This document shows, piece after piece, positions 26,199 to 35,330 of a stretch of 64,000 nt of DNA. The position numbers and the translations under genes were made by a program. The notes beneath the pieces were generated by a model. The model was given only the letters and a program-made list of their open reading frames with translations. It searched no databases and was not told the origin of the DNA. Position 1 is the first letter of the stretch; the number at the start of each line of letters is the position of its first letter. Origin of the DNA: Pandoraea anapnoica (GTDB lineage Bacteria > Pseudomonadota > Gammaproteobacteria > Burkholderiales > Burkholderiaceae); assembly GCF_902459765.1 (NCBI RefSeq), contig NZ_CABPSP010000010.1, forward strand, positions 1-64,000, in the 5' to 3' direction.

Positions 26199-27527
26199 GT
26201 GACGCCCCCCTCGGATTCCCTCGCCGCACGTCAACTGCATTCCCGTAACGCTTCCACCGCCACCCCTCGCGCCCCCGTCAAGATCGGCTCCATCGTCGGC
26301 GGCCTCGCGGGCAACCTCATCGAGTGGTACGACTTTCTCGCCTACAGCATCTTCTCGATCTATTTCGCGAAGGCCTTTTTCCCGGGCGACAACCCGACCG
26401 TCCAACTGATGAACACGGCCGCGATTGCGGCGGTCGGCTATGTGGCGCGCCCGCTGGGTAGCTGGCTTATCGGTCTGTACGCCGACCGTCGCGGCCGTAA
26501 AGCGGCCCTCACGGGCTCGGTGCTGGCGATGAGCGTCGGCTCGATGATGATCGCGCTCACGCCCGGCTACGCGACCATCGGCATCTTCGCGCCTATCGTG
26601 CTGATCGCGGCGCGCCTGCTGCAAGGTCTGTCGATGGGCGGCGAGTACGGCACCAGCGCGACGTATCTGAGCGAAGTCGCGCCGGAGAACCGCAAGGGCT
26701 TCTTCCTCGGCTTCCTGCAAGTGAGCGTGGTGGCGGGGCAACTCGTCGCACTGGGGCTCATGCTGGTGATGCAGCGCTGGTTGCTGACGGCTGAGCAGAT
26801 CGAACACTGGGGATGGCGTATTCCGTTCGTGCTGGGCGGCGCGCTGGCCCTGTTCGCGTTGTACATGCGTCGCAACGTAACGGAGAGCGAGGCGTTCGTC
26901 GACAGCGCGAAGAAGCGCGAGACGTCGATTGCCCGCGAGGTGTTCGCGCACTGGCGTCAGATTCTGCTCGCCATCGGCATCACGATCGGCGGCACGGTCG
27001 CGTTCTACACGTTCACCGTCTACATGCAGAAGTTCCTGGTGAACTCGGTAGGCCTGACGAAAGAGACTTCGACGTTCGTCTCCACGCTCGCTCTGCTGCT
27101 GTACATGCCGCTGCAACCGCTGTTCGGGCTGCTGTCGGACGTGATCGGCCGTCGCAAAGTGCTGATGATCTTCGGCGTGAGCACCACGCTCTTCTCCGTG
27201 CCGCTCTTTACGGCGCTCGCCCACACGAAAGACCCGCTGGTGGCGTTTGCACTGTCGTTCGCAGGTCTCGTGATGCTCTCGGGCTTTACGTCGGTGCACA
27301 TGCTGGCGAAAACCGAACTGTTCCCGCCGCGCATTCGCGCGCTCGCCGTGGGCTTCCCATACGCGCTGACGACAGCGATTCTCGGCGGCACGACGGAGTT
27401 CGTGGCGCTGCGCTTCAAGGCGAGCGGCCACGAGTCGTATTTCTATTGGTACGTGACGATCTGCGCGGCGATCTCGCTCGTCGTCTATCTCAAGATGCCG
27501 GAGACGCGTGGCCGCAAGTTCGACTGA
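26199..27527 (+). CDS. MHS-family (MFS) carboxylate:H+ symporter
   Basis: A 442-residue transporter of the metabolite:H+ symporter family, like KgtP and ShiA. The N-terminus holds GSIVGGLAGNLIEWYDFLAYS, followed by RPLGSWLIGLYADRRGRKAAL and QGLSMGGEYGTSATYLSE, all hallmark segments. About 12 membrane helices. GTG at 26199 has GGAG 7 bases upstream; a longer frame from 26106 lacks one. It follows the lyase gene by 139 bases, probably in the same sigma-54-driven unit, so it likely imports the acid the lyase degrades. Confidence 0.87.
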   Translation: MTPPSDSLAARQLHSRNASTATPRAPVKIGSIVGGLAGNLIEWYDFLAYSIFSIYFAKAFFPGDNPTVQLMNTAAIAAVGYVARPLGSWLIGLYADRRGRKAALTGSVLAMSVGSMMIALTPGYATIGIFAPIVLIAARLLQGLSMGGEYGTSATYLSEVAPENRKGFFLGFLQVSVVAGQLVALGLMLVMQRWLLTAEQIEHWGWRIPFVLGGALALFALYMRRNVTESEAFVDSAKKRETSIAREVFAHWRQILLAIGITIGGTVAFYTFTVYMQKFLVNSVGLTKETSTFVSTLALLLYMPLQPLFGLLSDVIGRRKVLMIFGVSTTLFSVPLFTALAHTKDPLVAFALSFAGLVMLSGFTSVHMLAKTELFPPRIRALAVGFPYALTTAILGGTTEFVALRFKASGHESYFYWYVTICAAISLVVYLKMPETRGRKFD

Positions 27528-27665
27528 GCGCAGGCAACACGCCCGACGCGATCCGGCGTGGAACGGCATGGATCGGTGAAGGGCGGTACGGTCGTCTTCC
27601 TCGCGCCAACGTTTCCGAATTGCGCGCTTTCCCGTGCGTATTGACGGGCAGATTCCCGGTATCCG

Positions 27666-27730
27666 CCGGATTCGCGAAATCCGGTGACGGATCCGTAAGG
27701 TGCGTTGGCCCACGCGTGGCATCGTGGGCC
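27666..27730. repeat. Two hairpins between transporter and hypothetical gene
   Basis: CCGGATT/AATCCGG around CGCGA at 27666-27684, and GGCCCACG/CGTGGGCC around an 8-base loop at 27707-27730. They could terminate the transporter transcript. Neither has a T-run. Confidence 0.45.
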
Positions 27731-27754
27731 GACTACTGCTGCGGAGTTCTGCCC

Positions 27755-28291
27755 ATGATGCTGTCGCCGATCCCCGACCTCAGTCTTGTCTCGCCTTCCG
27801 ACGCCGAGGAATTGTGCCGCGCGAGCCTGACGCCGGATGTGGCGCGCGATCTAGAAGGTGCGTTCAATGTCTCGGGACCGTCGTGGTCACTGCCGTTTCC
27901 CACCGTGCCGCCTGACACCGACACGGCGTTTCGTTTTCAGACCGATTTTTTGGGACTTGGCGACGATGCATACAACGACATCATCACGCAATGGGTCTGC
28001 GCCGTGCAGCACGGGAGCGGCACGCCAGCGTGGCGCGCGTTCGTCGCCCGATGGCAAATGCGTATTCCGGGCGGACATGACCGCTACACGCTGTTCGGGT
28101 TTCTGATGCAGAAGTTCGGCAGGATCGACATGCGCCTTCGTCCCGCCGCGCTCGAATGCTTTCTGACGGATGGCCCTGACGGGCGCGCGGCGGTGCAGCG
28201 TCACTGGCACCGCGTCGGTCTGGGGAAGTTCTTGCGCGAGCACTGGCCGCTGGTGCAGCGGCTGCTGCGCAGGGCGGGCATGCTGCGGTGA
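27755..28291 (+). CDS. Hypothetical protein, 178 residues
   Basis: ATG at 27755 has GGAG 8 bases upstream, and the frame keeps the codon composition of real genes. The protein is soluble-looking, with TAFRFQTDFLGLGDDAYN and a basic C-terminal half (REHWPLVQRLLRRAGML). I recognise no family or catalytic motif. It ends just before the tRNA-Leu terminator on the other strand. Function unknown. Confidence 0.65.
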   Translation: MMLSPIPDLSLVSPSDAEELCRASLTPDVARDLEGAFNVSGPSWSLPFPTVPPDTDTAFRFQTDFLGLGDDAYNDIITQWVCAVQHGSGTPAWRAFVARWQMRIPGGHDRYTLFGFLMQKFGRIDMRLRPAALECFLTDGPDGRAAVQRHWHRVGLGKFLREHWPLVQRLLRRAGMLR

Positions 28292-28325
28292 CTGGCATCG
28301 AAGAAGCGCGACGCAGAAAACGAAA

Positions 28326-28355
28326 AAGGCAGAAGACCTTTCGATCTTCTGCCTT
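28326..28355 (-). terminator. Terminator downstream of tRNA-Leu
   Basis: 11-bp perfect stem (AAGGCAGAAGA/TCTTCTGCCTT) with an 8-base loop and, on the minus strand, a T-run. It starts 10 bases after the tRNA 3' end. Confidence 0.88.
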
Positions 28356-28364
28356 CTGAAACCT

Positions 28365-28449
28365 TGGTGCCGACGGCGAGACTCGAACTCGCACAGCTTT
28401 CGCCACTACCCCCTCAAGATAGCGTGTCTACCAATTTCACCACGTCGGC
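28365..28449 (-). tRNA. tRNA-Leu, anticodon GAG
   Basis: An 85-base cloverleaf read on the minus strand from GCCGACGTGG to the encoded CCA end. The acceptor stem GCCGACG/CGTCGGC pairs, the long variable arm (GTGGCGAAAGCTGTG region) is that of leucine tRNAs, TTCGAGT marks the T arm, and the anticodon loop TTGAGGG reads GAG (anticodon bases at 28413-28415). It decodes CUC/CUU. The sequence is close to E. coli tRNA-Leu(GAG). Confidence 0.95.
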
Positions 28450-28584
28450 TTTGTCCCGCAAGGGAGCGCGATTGTAACGGGAAAATTGGATTTTGTGAAT
28501 GCTTCGCGCGCCGCGCAACCGTCTTGCGCGCGCGACGCGCTCATCACAGGCACACCCACGGGGGAGATATACGCGCGGTATATC

Positions 28585-30471
28585 TCAGGCCGCCAACCGT
28601 TGCGACCCGCCGACCACCGTCAGCGCCGGTGCATGGGCACCGCCGAAGCCGTGCAAATCCATAGAGTGTCCTTCGCGCAGACGGAAGCGGGCCACCGTCT
28701 CCGCCAGCATGCGCGCCTGCTCGCTGAGCATGGCCGACGCGGCCGCCGACTCTTCCACCAGCGCGGCGTTCTGCTGCGTCGCCTGATCCATCTCAGACAC
28801 CGACCGGTCGATCTGGCTGATGCCCGCGCTTTGCTCGGTCATCGCGCCGTGGATCTCGCTCACCAGACGCTGGACGCGCGTGATGCCGTCGACGATCTCG
28901 TGCATCGTCGTGCCCGCCGCCTGTACGCGTTCCGTGCCGCTCTTCACGTTCTGAACGGACGTCTCGATCAGGCCCTTGATTTCCTGTGCGGCCGCTGCGC
29001 TGCGTTGTGCCAGCGTACGCACTTCGCCAGCGACCACGGCAAAGCCGCGGCCCTGCTCGCCCGCACGCGCCGCTTCCACGGCGGCGTTGAGCGCCAGGAT
29101 GTTCGTCTGGAAGGCAATACCGTCGATCACGCTGATGATTTCCGTAATGCGCTCCGACGACTGCGTAATGGCGGCCATCGTGCCTACGGCGTCGGTGACG
29201 ACCTGGCCCCCGCGCGCGGCGGCGGCGCTCGCGTCGTTGGCCAGTCGCGTCGCATGCTCGGCGGTGTCGGCCGTCTGCTTGACGCTGGACGTCAGTTCCG
29301 TGAGCGCGGACGACGTCTCCTGCAACGACCCGGCCGATGCTTCGGTGCGCTGCGACAGATCGCGGTTGCCCATTTCGATTTCGCTCGTGGCCGACGTCAT
29401 CGACGACACGCCGGTGCGCACGTCGAGCATGACCGAGCTGATCTTGTCGACGAAGGCGTTGAACGACTTCGAGATCTGCGCGACTTCGTCGTGACCGGCG
29501 ACATCCAGACGTTGGGTCATGTCGCCGTCGCCCGAGCCGATGGTGTCCATCGCATCGCGCACGATCGACAGGCGCTTGAAGGCGCGCGAAGTGAAGATCG
29601 AGGCGATGAGCAGCGCGACGAGCGTGAGTACCACCAGCGTGACGATGGTGGCCGTGAGCACGTGTGTGAGGCCCGATGTGGCTTCCGCGCGGTCGAGCGC
29701 GACTACCAGATACCAGTCCGTGCCGGGAATGCGCTTGGCCTTGAGCAGCTTGGCCGCGCCGGATAGCTCCATTGAGACCGGCGTCGCGCCGTCGGCAGCC
29801 ATGCCGGGCAGAGAGTCGGCGGTGAGCGCGGCGGAGACGTCGGTCGACGGTTTGAGCGAGTACTTGCTGTCCGGGTGAGCGATCACCTGACCGTCGCTGG
29901 CGACGACCAGCGCGAGGCTCGACGGCGTGGGGTGAACGGCTTTGATGATGTCTTGCACGCCGGTGAGCGCCACGGCACCGCTGATGGCGCCGGTCGTCTG
30001 AGCGTCGCGCACGAGCGGCGCGGTGAAGGCCACGTACGGAATGCCGGTCGACGAATCGCCGTATGGCTTGGTGACGGTCAGCTTACCCGCCGCGACCGCG
30101 CTCTTGTACCAGGGACGGGCCGTGGGATCGTAGTCCGCCGGTGTAGGTGCGGTGGAGAAGAACGTCTTGTCCGACCAGCCGATGCTGGTGATCGGGAAGT
30201 CGTTGGTCTTGCCCATGAGCTTCACGAGGCCGGTGGGGTCACCCTTTTCTACCACTTGCGACGTGGCGACGACCGCCTGCGCCTTGTCGGCCGCCCAGCG
30301 CTCGACGGTGCCCGCGTTGCCGTTGGCCACGGCCGAGAGCGTGTGCTCGATGCTGGACATCATGCTGTCGCGCACGATCACGTAGGTCGTGACGCCTGAG
30401 AGGATCAGCGCGCCCACGACCGTCAGACAGGTGATGAGCAGAATCCGGGTTCGCAACGAAGTGACTTTCAT
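28585..30471 (-). CDS. Methyl-accepting chemotaxis protein, dCache type
   Basis: A 628-residue chemoreceptor: membrane segment 8-33, periplasmic dCache domain about 35-270, second segment 272-292, HAMP 295-350 and a cytoplasmic signalling domain with the conserved tip [20 protein letters not shown] and [14 protein letters not shown]. The dCache domain has most of the amino-acid-binding pattern known from PctA: Tyr114, Arg119, Trp121, Tyr122 and Asp139 at the right spacing. The final aspartate in the GxxGxD strand is not evident (SGAVAL). So it may sense amino acids or related amines. It has a sigma-28-like promoter. Confidence 0.92.
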   Translation of the reverse strand: MKVTSLRTRILLITCLTVVGALILSGVTTYVIVRDSMMSSIEHTLSAVANGNAGTVERWAADKAQAVVATSQVVEKGDPTGLVKLMGKTNDFPITSIGWSDKTFFSTAPTPADYDPTARPWYKSAVAAGKLTVTKPYGDSSTGIPYVAFTAPLVRDAQTTGAISGAVALTGVQDIIKAVHPTPSSLALVVASDGQVIAHPDSKYSLKPSTDVSAALTADSLPGMAADGATPVSMELSGAAKLLKAKRIPGTDWYLVVALDRAEATSGLTHVLTATIVTLVVLTLVALLIASIFTSRAFKRLSIVRDAMDTIGSGDGDMTQRLDVAGHDEVAQISKSFNAFVDKISSVMLDVRTGVSSMTSATSEIEMGNRDLSQRTEASAGSLQETSSALTELTSSVKQTADTAEHATRLANDASAAAARGGQVVTDAVGTMAAITQSSERITEIISVIDGIAFQTNILALNAAVEAARAGEQGRGFAVVAGEVRTLAQRSAAAAQEIKGLIETSVQNVKSGTERVQAAGTTMHEIVDGITRVQRLVSEIHGAMTEQSAGISQIDRSVSEMDQATQQNAALVEESAAASAMLSEQARMLAETVARFRLREGHSMDLHGFGGAHAPALTVVGGSQRLAA

Positions 30472-30604
30472 GGGCTTTCATCGGTAGGCCCGCGTGCGAG
30501 CCGTTGATTGGGGGGGCGGCCGCTCAGGCGAATTGGGGGCGCCGTTGCAGCGAAACAGTGAATCCGTTACTTCCATTACGTCTATTACGTCCTTGCTCTC
30601 TGCG

Positions 30605-30632
30605 CTTACGGCTCAACGGCACAATAACTTTA
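30605..30632 (-). promoter_or_regulatory. Sigma-28 (FliA)-like promoter of the chemoreceptor
   Basis: On the minus strand TAAAG, 15 bases, then GCCGTAAG, against the consensus TAAAG-N15-GCCGATAA. It lies about 134 bases upstream of the chemoreceptor start. This fits expression with the flagellar regulon. Confidence 0.6.
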
Positions 30633-30720
30633 GTGAGCAGGAATCAACGCCCGTGTGCTGCGCTTCAACGGCGCGCCCGATGCCCTCCAACGGTGCATTC
30701 GATCGGCGGTTTTTTAATTT

Positions 30721-31191
<471 letters not shown>

Positions 31192-31610
31192 GACCGTCTC
31201 CCGTGGATTGAAACGATAGACGGATGATGGCATAGGTGCGCCGGGCGTCGAATTCTCAATGCCTGAGCCCGCTCGCGAGACTCATTGATTTCAGACGCGA
31301 ATATGAATGCGGTGGCTTTAGCCGCGCTGATGACGTCCCGGTCCGAGGCGTCGGAGTCCAATCCTCAGGGCAAGTCGACCATGGCGCATGAACTGTGCCG
31401 GGTATGCCACTGTGCGAATGAGTCGATGAGATATTGCCAGCAGACAAAGATATTGTTGTCGTAATACCGGTGGATCGGCTGGGAAGTAGAGAACTTTCTT
31501 TCAAGAGTAAGTCGAAGCGCGAGTGCCGGTTCGCCCCGCATTTCCGGGAGGGGCGAACCCCTCCCGTGATGTGGGAGAAAAAATACCCTTCGGGAGGCAA
31601 TCAGCGCGAT
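31192..31610. other. Intergenic stretch with a perfect GC hairpin
   Basis: About 420 bases without a supportable gene; a minus-strand frame there (about 31256-31600) has Ser/Thr/Arg-rich composition unlike a real protein. At 31545-31566 there is a 9-bp perfect stem CGGGAGGGG/CCCCTCCCG with a CGAA tetraloop but no T-run. Confidence 0.5.
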
Positions 31611-32258
31611 TTAGCGCATGAGCGATTCGGGAAAGTTCAGCGCCGTTGCATGGCAGCCGTCGGCCAGTTCGTCGTCATGCGTCGAGAAAAGGATGCAGCG
31701 ATCTTTACCGAGTATCGTGAGCAAATCGATCAGCACTGCGCGTGAGGGACCATCGAGGCCGCCGGTCGGCTCGTCTGCAAGGATCACTCGCGGTGCACCG
31801 AACAATATCGCCGTCAGATAGAACTTGCGACGCGTACCCGTCGACATTTGCTCGAAGCGCTTTTCCATGTGCGGCATCAGGCTGAAGCGCTCTGCGAGAT
31901 CGAGGACGTCTGCGCTTACCGTCACCCGACGTTGTGCCGCGCGTTGCTCAAGGAAGCCACGGCCCGTTTGCATGGGTTCCGTCATGCAATCGAACGGTAC
32001 GACTGCCAGCGCGGCTTTGGCAACGTCCGGAGCGCTCTGCATCGAATGCCCGTCGATCCACACCTTGCCACCGCCCGTATCCACCGTGCCTGCGAGCATG
32101 CCGAGCAGCGTCGTCTTGCCGCCACCGCCCTCATCGCGCAACGCGAAGCAGCCCGGACCGGCGTCGAACCGCAGATTCTCGAAAAGGGTGAAATCGTCGT
32201 AACGTCGGGTGAGCCCTTCGAAGCGAAGCAGTGACACGTGTTGCATGACTTCGCTCAT
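31611..32258 (-). CDS. ABC transporter ATPase with atypical Walker A, coupled to rcnR
   Basis: A 215-residue ABC ATPase. Walker A is altered: RDEGGGGKTT has Asp where the family has the first Gly of GxxGxGK. The signature is reduced to MSTGTRRK, while Walker B (VILADEPTGGLD) and the switch His (FSTHDDE) are intact. Its start overlaps the rcnR stop by 4 bases (ATGA), so the two are translationally coupled. No permease gene lies nearby. It might pair with a remote membrane subunit or have a non-transport role in the metal response; this is unknown. Confidence 0.78.
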   Translation of the reverse strand: MSEVMQHVSLLRFEGLTRRYDDFTLFENLRFDAGPGCFALRDEGGGGKTTLLGMLAGTVDTGGGKVWIDGHSMQSAPDVAKAALAVVPFDCMTEPMQTGRGFLEQRAAQRRVTVSADVLDLAERFSLMPHMEKRFEQMSTGTRRKFYLTAILFGAPRVILADEPTGGLDGPSRAVLIDLLTILGKDRCILFSTHDDELADGCHATALNFPESLMR

Positions 32259-32524
32259 TTCAGATAAGCCTTGATGACGTGAAGCACGGGTGCCAGTTCG
32301 GCTTCCCGCTGCGCCTGATCCGGCTCGTTGATGATGTGGTCGACGAGATGGCCCTCGATCACCGCGCCCATCAGTCCGTTGATGGCGCCACGAATGGCGG
32401 CGATCTGCTGAAGGATCTCGACGCAGTCGCCCTCCTCGCTCAATTGCCGCTCCAGCGCCTGCGTCTGCCCTTGAATGCGTCGCACGCGTGCCAACAGCTT
32501 GTTCTTGTCCCGAATCGTATGCAC
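32255..32524 (-). CDS. rcnR: Nickel/cobalt-responsive repressor RcnR
   Basis: An 89-residue CsoR/RcnR-family protein very like E. coli RcnR (shared HTIRDK, QIAAIRGA, NGLM, EGHL/HI). The metal ligands are all present: the N-terminal His2, Cys34, His59 and His63, matching His3, Cys35, His60 and His64. It is an all-alpha DNA binder that releases its operator on Ni(II) or Co(II). The start is a GTG at 32524, giving the family N-terminus. It is divergent from rcnA with a clear operator between. Confidence 0.93.
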   Translation of the reverse strand: MHTIRDKNKLLARVRRIQGQTQALERQLSEEGDCVEILQQIAAIRGAINGLMGAVIEGHLVDHIINEPDQAQREAELAPVLHVIKAYLK

Positions 32525-32575
32525 GGCTCGTCGCGCCCCTGTCCAATGAAAATCGAATGAAAAAATCGTAACACA

Positions 32576-32598
32576 AATATACTGGTAGGGAGTATATT
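32576..32598. promoter_or_regulatory. RcnR operator between rcnR and rcnA
   Basis: AATATACT and AGTATATT form a perfect inverted repeat around GGTAGGG. The inner TACTGGTAGGGAGTA resembles the known RcnR site, TACT, a G-tract, AGTA. It lies 35 bases before rcnA and 51 before rcnR. Confidence 0.85.
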
Positions 32599-32633
32599 GC
32601 GGGGCATCGCACACCCCCACCGAGTTTCCTGAA

Positions 32634-33458
32634 ATGGCTGATTTCCCGACCCTCCTCCAGCAAGGCAGCGCCTGGCTGTTCATTCCGAGCGCGATATTGC
32701 TCGGCGCATTGCACGGTTTGGAGCCGGGCCATTCCAAGACGATGATGGCGGCGTTCATCGTTGCGATCCGCGGCACCGTCGGACAGGCGGTGTTGCTCGG
32801 TCTTTCGGCAACCGTATCGCATACGGCGGTGGTCTGGCTCGTCGCCATGGCGGGCATGTATTTCGGGCGCAACTGGAACCCCGAAGCGACCGAACCGTAC
32901 TTCGAAGTGGTGTCGGGCGTTCTGATTCTCACGGTGGCGGGATGGATGCTATGGCGTACATGGCGCGACGGTCATCGTGCGCATTCGCATCATCATGCCG
33001 ACCACGACCACGACCACGACCACGACCATCGGCATGCTCACCCGCAGGTGTTGAAAGCCATCGGCGACGGCTATCAGGACACCCACGAGCGCGCGCACGC
33101 CCGCGACATCGAGAAGCGCTTCGCAGGACGCGATGTCACGACCGGCCAGATCGTCATGTTCGGTCTGACGGGCGGGCTTGTGCCCTGCCCCGCGTCGATT
33201 ACCGTGCTCCTGCTTTGCCTGCAACTGAAACGTTTCGCACTGGGTGCGGGATTGGTGCTGTGTTTCAGCATCGGATTAGCGATGACGATGGTAGCGTCCG
33301 GTGCGCTGGCCGCGCTCAGCGTGCGGCATGTGTCGCGTCGCTGGACTGGGTTTGGTGAGTTCGCGCGTAAAGCGCCGTACTTCTCCGGTGCGGTGATCGT
33401 GCTCGTCGGCGTGTACGTCATCTATCGGGGCGCTACGCAAATTCTTCTGTACGCCTGA
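32634..33458 (+). CDS. rcnA: Nickel/cobalt efflux protein RcnA
   Basis: A 274-residue inner-membrane exporter, same length as E. coli RcnA. The first part is almost that of the family (LLQQGSAWLFIPSAILLGAL, then HGLEPGHSKTMMAAF). A His/Asp-rich cytoplasmic loop follows (about residues 120-138, with repeated HD pairs), then the second half with GLTGGLVPCPASITVLL and six or so membrane helices. Divergent to rcnR with an operator between. It protects against excess Ni and Co. Confidence 0.95.
   Translation: MADFPTLLQQGSAWLFIPSAILLGALHGLEPGHSKTMMAAFIVAIRGTVGQAVLLGLSATVSHTAVVWLVAMAGMYFGRNWNPEATEPYFEVVSGVLILTVAGWMLWRTWRDGHRAHSHHHADHDHDHDHDHRHAHPQVLKAIGDGYQDTHERAHARDIEKRFAGRDVTTGQIVMFGLTGGLVPCPASITVLLLCLQLKRFALGAGLVLCFSIGLAMTMVASGALAALSVRHVSRRWTGFGEFARKAPYFSGAVIVLVGVYVIYRGATQILLYA
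32998..33030 (+). repeat. rcnA: Hexanucleotide repeat in the RcnA metal loop
   Basis: About five tandem copies of GACCAC encode Asp-His pairs in the metal-binding loop. Slippage of one unit would add or remove one Asp-His pair without a frameshift. Confidence 0.6.
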
Positions 33459-33487
33459 ATCGCTCCACCCATCCACTGTCATCCGTG

Positions 33488-33523
33488 CAGACGGCGCACA
33501 AATGCTGTGCGCGTCGCCGTCTG
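33488..33523 (+). terminator. Possible terminator of rcnA
   Basis: Nested hairpin: inner GCGCACA/TGTGCGC around AATGC and outer CAGACG/CGTCTG with a 5-base bulge. There is no T-run after it, so termination is only likely, not certain. Confidence 0.35.
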
Positions 33524-33583
33524 GTTCGCAGTGACGCATCTTCCTAGACTGGGTACCTCAAAGATCACCACTGAGGAAAACCC

Positions 33584-34291
33584 ATGACGCATTTCTTGCT
33601 TCGAACCCTGAAACTCGCGACGCTCGGGCTGTCGTTCTCTGCGGCAGTGTCCAGCGTCAGCGCGGGCGAATCGCAAAATGCGTCCGCGCCGACGATCCGC
33701 GCCATGCTGGGTGCCGCACCGGTCGATCATCTCGACCCGAAGCGCACCGCGCTCCTCGTGATCGACTTCCAGAACGAGTACTTCACCGGCCGCATGCCGA
33801 TTCCGGACGGTGCAGCGGCGCTCGCCAACACGCAGAAGCTACTCACGCTGGCCGACCGCACCGGCATGCCTGTCTTCCAGATTCAGCACATCGCGCCTGC
33901 CGGTGCCGCAGTGTTTGCGATTGACGGAAAGACCGTCGGGTTCGCCCCTGGCGCAGCCCCCCGTCCTCGCGACACAGTGTTGCAGAAGACGTCCGTCAGC
34001 GTTTTCGCCAGTACGGACATCGATGCGCGCCTGAAGAAGCTCGGCGTCGACACGCTGCTGATCACCGGTCTGATGACGCACGCGTGCGTCGCAGGAGCCG
34101 CACGTGACGCCGTGCCGTTGGGCTATCGCGTCGTGGTAGCATCGGACGCCACCGCGACCCGCGACATCGTGCGCGCCGACGGTACACGCGTGGAAAGCGC
34201 GGCGCTGCATCGCGCCGCCCTTGCGGAGATCGAAGACACCTTCGGCGACGTTATGACGACCGCGCAGATGCTTCAACTTCCGCTGCGCTGA
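33584..34291 (+). CDS. Exported isochorismatase-family cysteine hydrolase
   Basis: A 235-residue isochorismatase-like hydrolase with the catalytic triad Asp61 (LLVIDFQNEYF), Lys135 (LQKTSVSVF) and Cys168 (MTHACVAGAA). Unusually, it has a leader (LLRTLKLATLGLSFSAAVSSVSA) that looks like a signal peptide, so it is probably periplasmic. Family members hydrolyse amides, carbamates or isochorismate. A LysR gene follows on the same strand, 47 bases away. Substrate unknown. Confidence 0.83.
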   Translation: MTHFLLRTLKLATLGLSFSAAVSSVSAGESQNASAPTIRAMLGAAPVDHLDPKRTALLVIDFQNEYFTGRMPIPDGAAALANTQKLLTLADRTGMPVFQIQHIAPAGAAVFAIDGKTVGFAPGAAPRPRDTVLQKTSVSVFASTDIDARLKKLGVDTLLITGLMTHACVAGAARDAVPLGYRVVVASDATATRDIVRADGTRVESAALHRAALAEIEDTFGDVMTTAQMLQLPLR

Positions 34292-34338
34292 CCGTTCCCG
34301 AGCGCCCACGCCCAACGCTGCCCGACCTGCCCGACGAC

Positions 34339-35235
34339 ATGGATCAATTGCTGGCAATGCGCATCTTTCACGCACTCGTCGAAGCGCGCAGCTTCTCGGC
34401 GGCGGGAGAGATGCTGGGCATGTCGCATTCGAGTGTGTCGCGTCAGTTGAAGCAGACGGAGGCGGCGCTGGGCGTGGCATTGGTCAATCGCAGCACGCGT
34501 CAGTTTTCACTCACGCCTGCCGGAGACCGGTACCACCGACATTGCGTGGATATCCTCGCGCGCGTAGATGCCATGACACACGCCATGACCGACGAGCGCG
34601 AGCAGCCGAGCGGCCCGTTGCGCGTGACGGTGCCGCTGGCCATCGGCACACTCGAACTTCCCGCGTGGTTACCCGCGTTTCGTCTGCGCTATCCGGATAT
34701 CGAGCTGACGTTGTCATGCAGCGATCAGTACGTCGACCTGCTCGCGCAAGGGTTCGACGTCGCCCTGCGGATCAGCAGCACGCCGCTGGCCGACAGCAGC
34801 CTTCAGGCGAAATTGCTGACGGCATCGGAGACGGTGCTCGTCGCCTCCCCCGCCTATCTCTCGCAAGTGGGGCTGCCCCGCACGCCGGAAGCATTGGCGT
34901 CGCATCAGTGTCTGCGCTTCGCCGGGGCTAACTCGCCCGACGCCTGGACGATCACCACGCCGGACGCACAGATACATCGTGTATCGCTCTCCGGCGCATT
35001 CACCACCGACGCCATCACCGCACTTTTTGCCGCAGCGCTCGCGGGGACCGGCATCGCGGCATTCACCGAACGCACGGTGCGCGCCGAACTCGCGCGCGGC
35101 GCGCTGGTTCGGGTGCTGCCGCAATGCACGCTTGGCCGCAGCCATTACTACGCGCTCTATCCCCAGACGCGTCACGTCAACCCAAAGGTACGCGCGTTCG
35201 TCGGCTTCATGTCGGAGCATTACCGCGAGTCGTGA
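34339..35235 (+). CDS. LysR-family transcriptional regulator
   Basis: A 298-residue LysR protein: helix-turn-helix in residues 4-62 (MRIFHALVEARSFSAAGEMLG and SHSSVSRQLKQTEAAL), then a substrate-binding-like domain. It follows the isochorismatase-like gene and may be co-transcribed with it; no divergent partner is next to it. Effector unknown. Confidence 0.86.
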   Translation: MDQLLAMRIFHALVEARSFSAAGEMLGMSHSSVSRQLKQTEAALGVALVNRSTRQFSLTPAGDRYHRHCVDILARVDAMTHAMTDEREQPSGPLRVTVPLAIGTLELPAWLPAFRLRYPDIELTLSCSDQYVDLLAQGFDVALRISSTPLADSSLQAKLLTASETVLVASPAYLSQVGLPRTPEALASHQCLRFAGANSPDAWTITTPDAQIHRVSLSGAFTTDAITALFAAALAGTGIAAFTERTVRAELARGALVRVLPQCTLGRSHYYALYPQTRHVNPKVRAFVGFMSEHYRES

Positions 35236-35330
35236 GCGCACCACCGGCGCGTTAATAGCGGCCGCCAGACAAGCTTGTGCACCTCGTGCCAGAATCCGGA
35301 AATTCGATCCGATCTCGCGAGGCTGTTCTC

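Noticed and set aside
26172-27722. A 516-codon minus-strand frame opposite the MHS transporter.
   Set aside because: It is Arg/His/Gln-rich, a typical antisense shadow of a high-GC gene with strong codon bias.
26813-28291. A 492-codon plus-strand frame beginning inside the transporter gene.
   Set aside because: The first two thirds overlap the transporter in another frame. Only the part from 27755, with its own ribosome site, is likely real.
31256-31600. A 114-codon minus-strand frame between the iron-permease-like gene and the ABC ATPase gene.
   Set aside because: No ribosome site, Ser/Thr/Arg-rich sequence and no match to any family I know.
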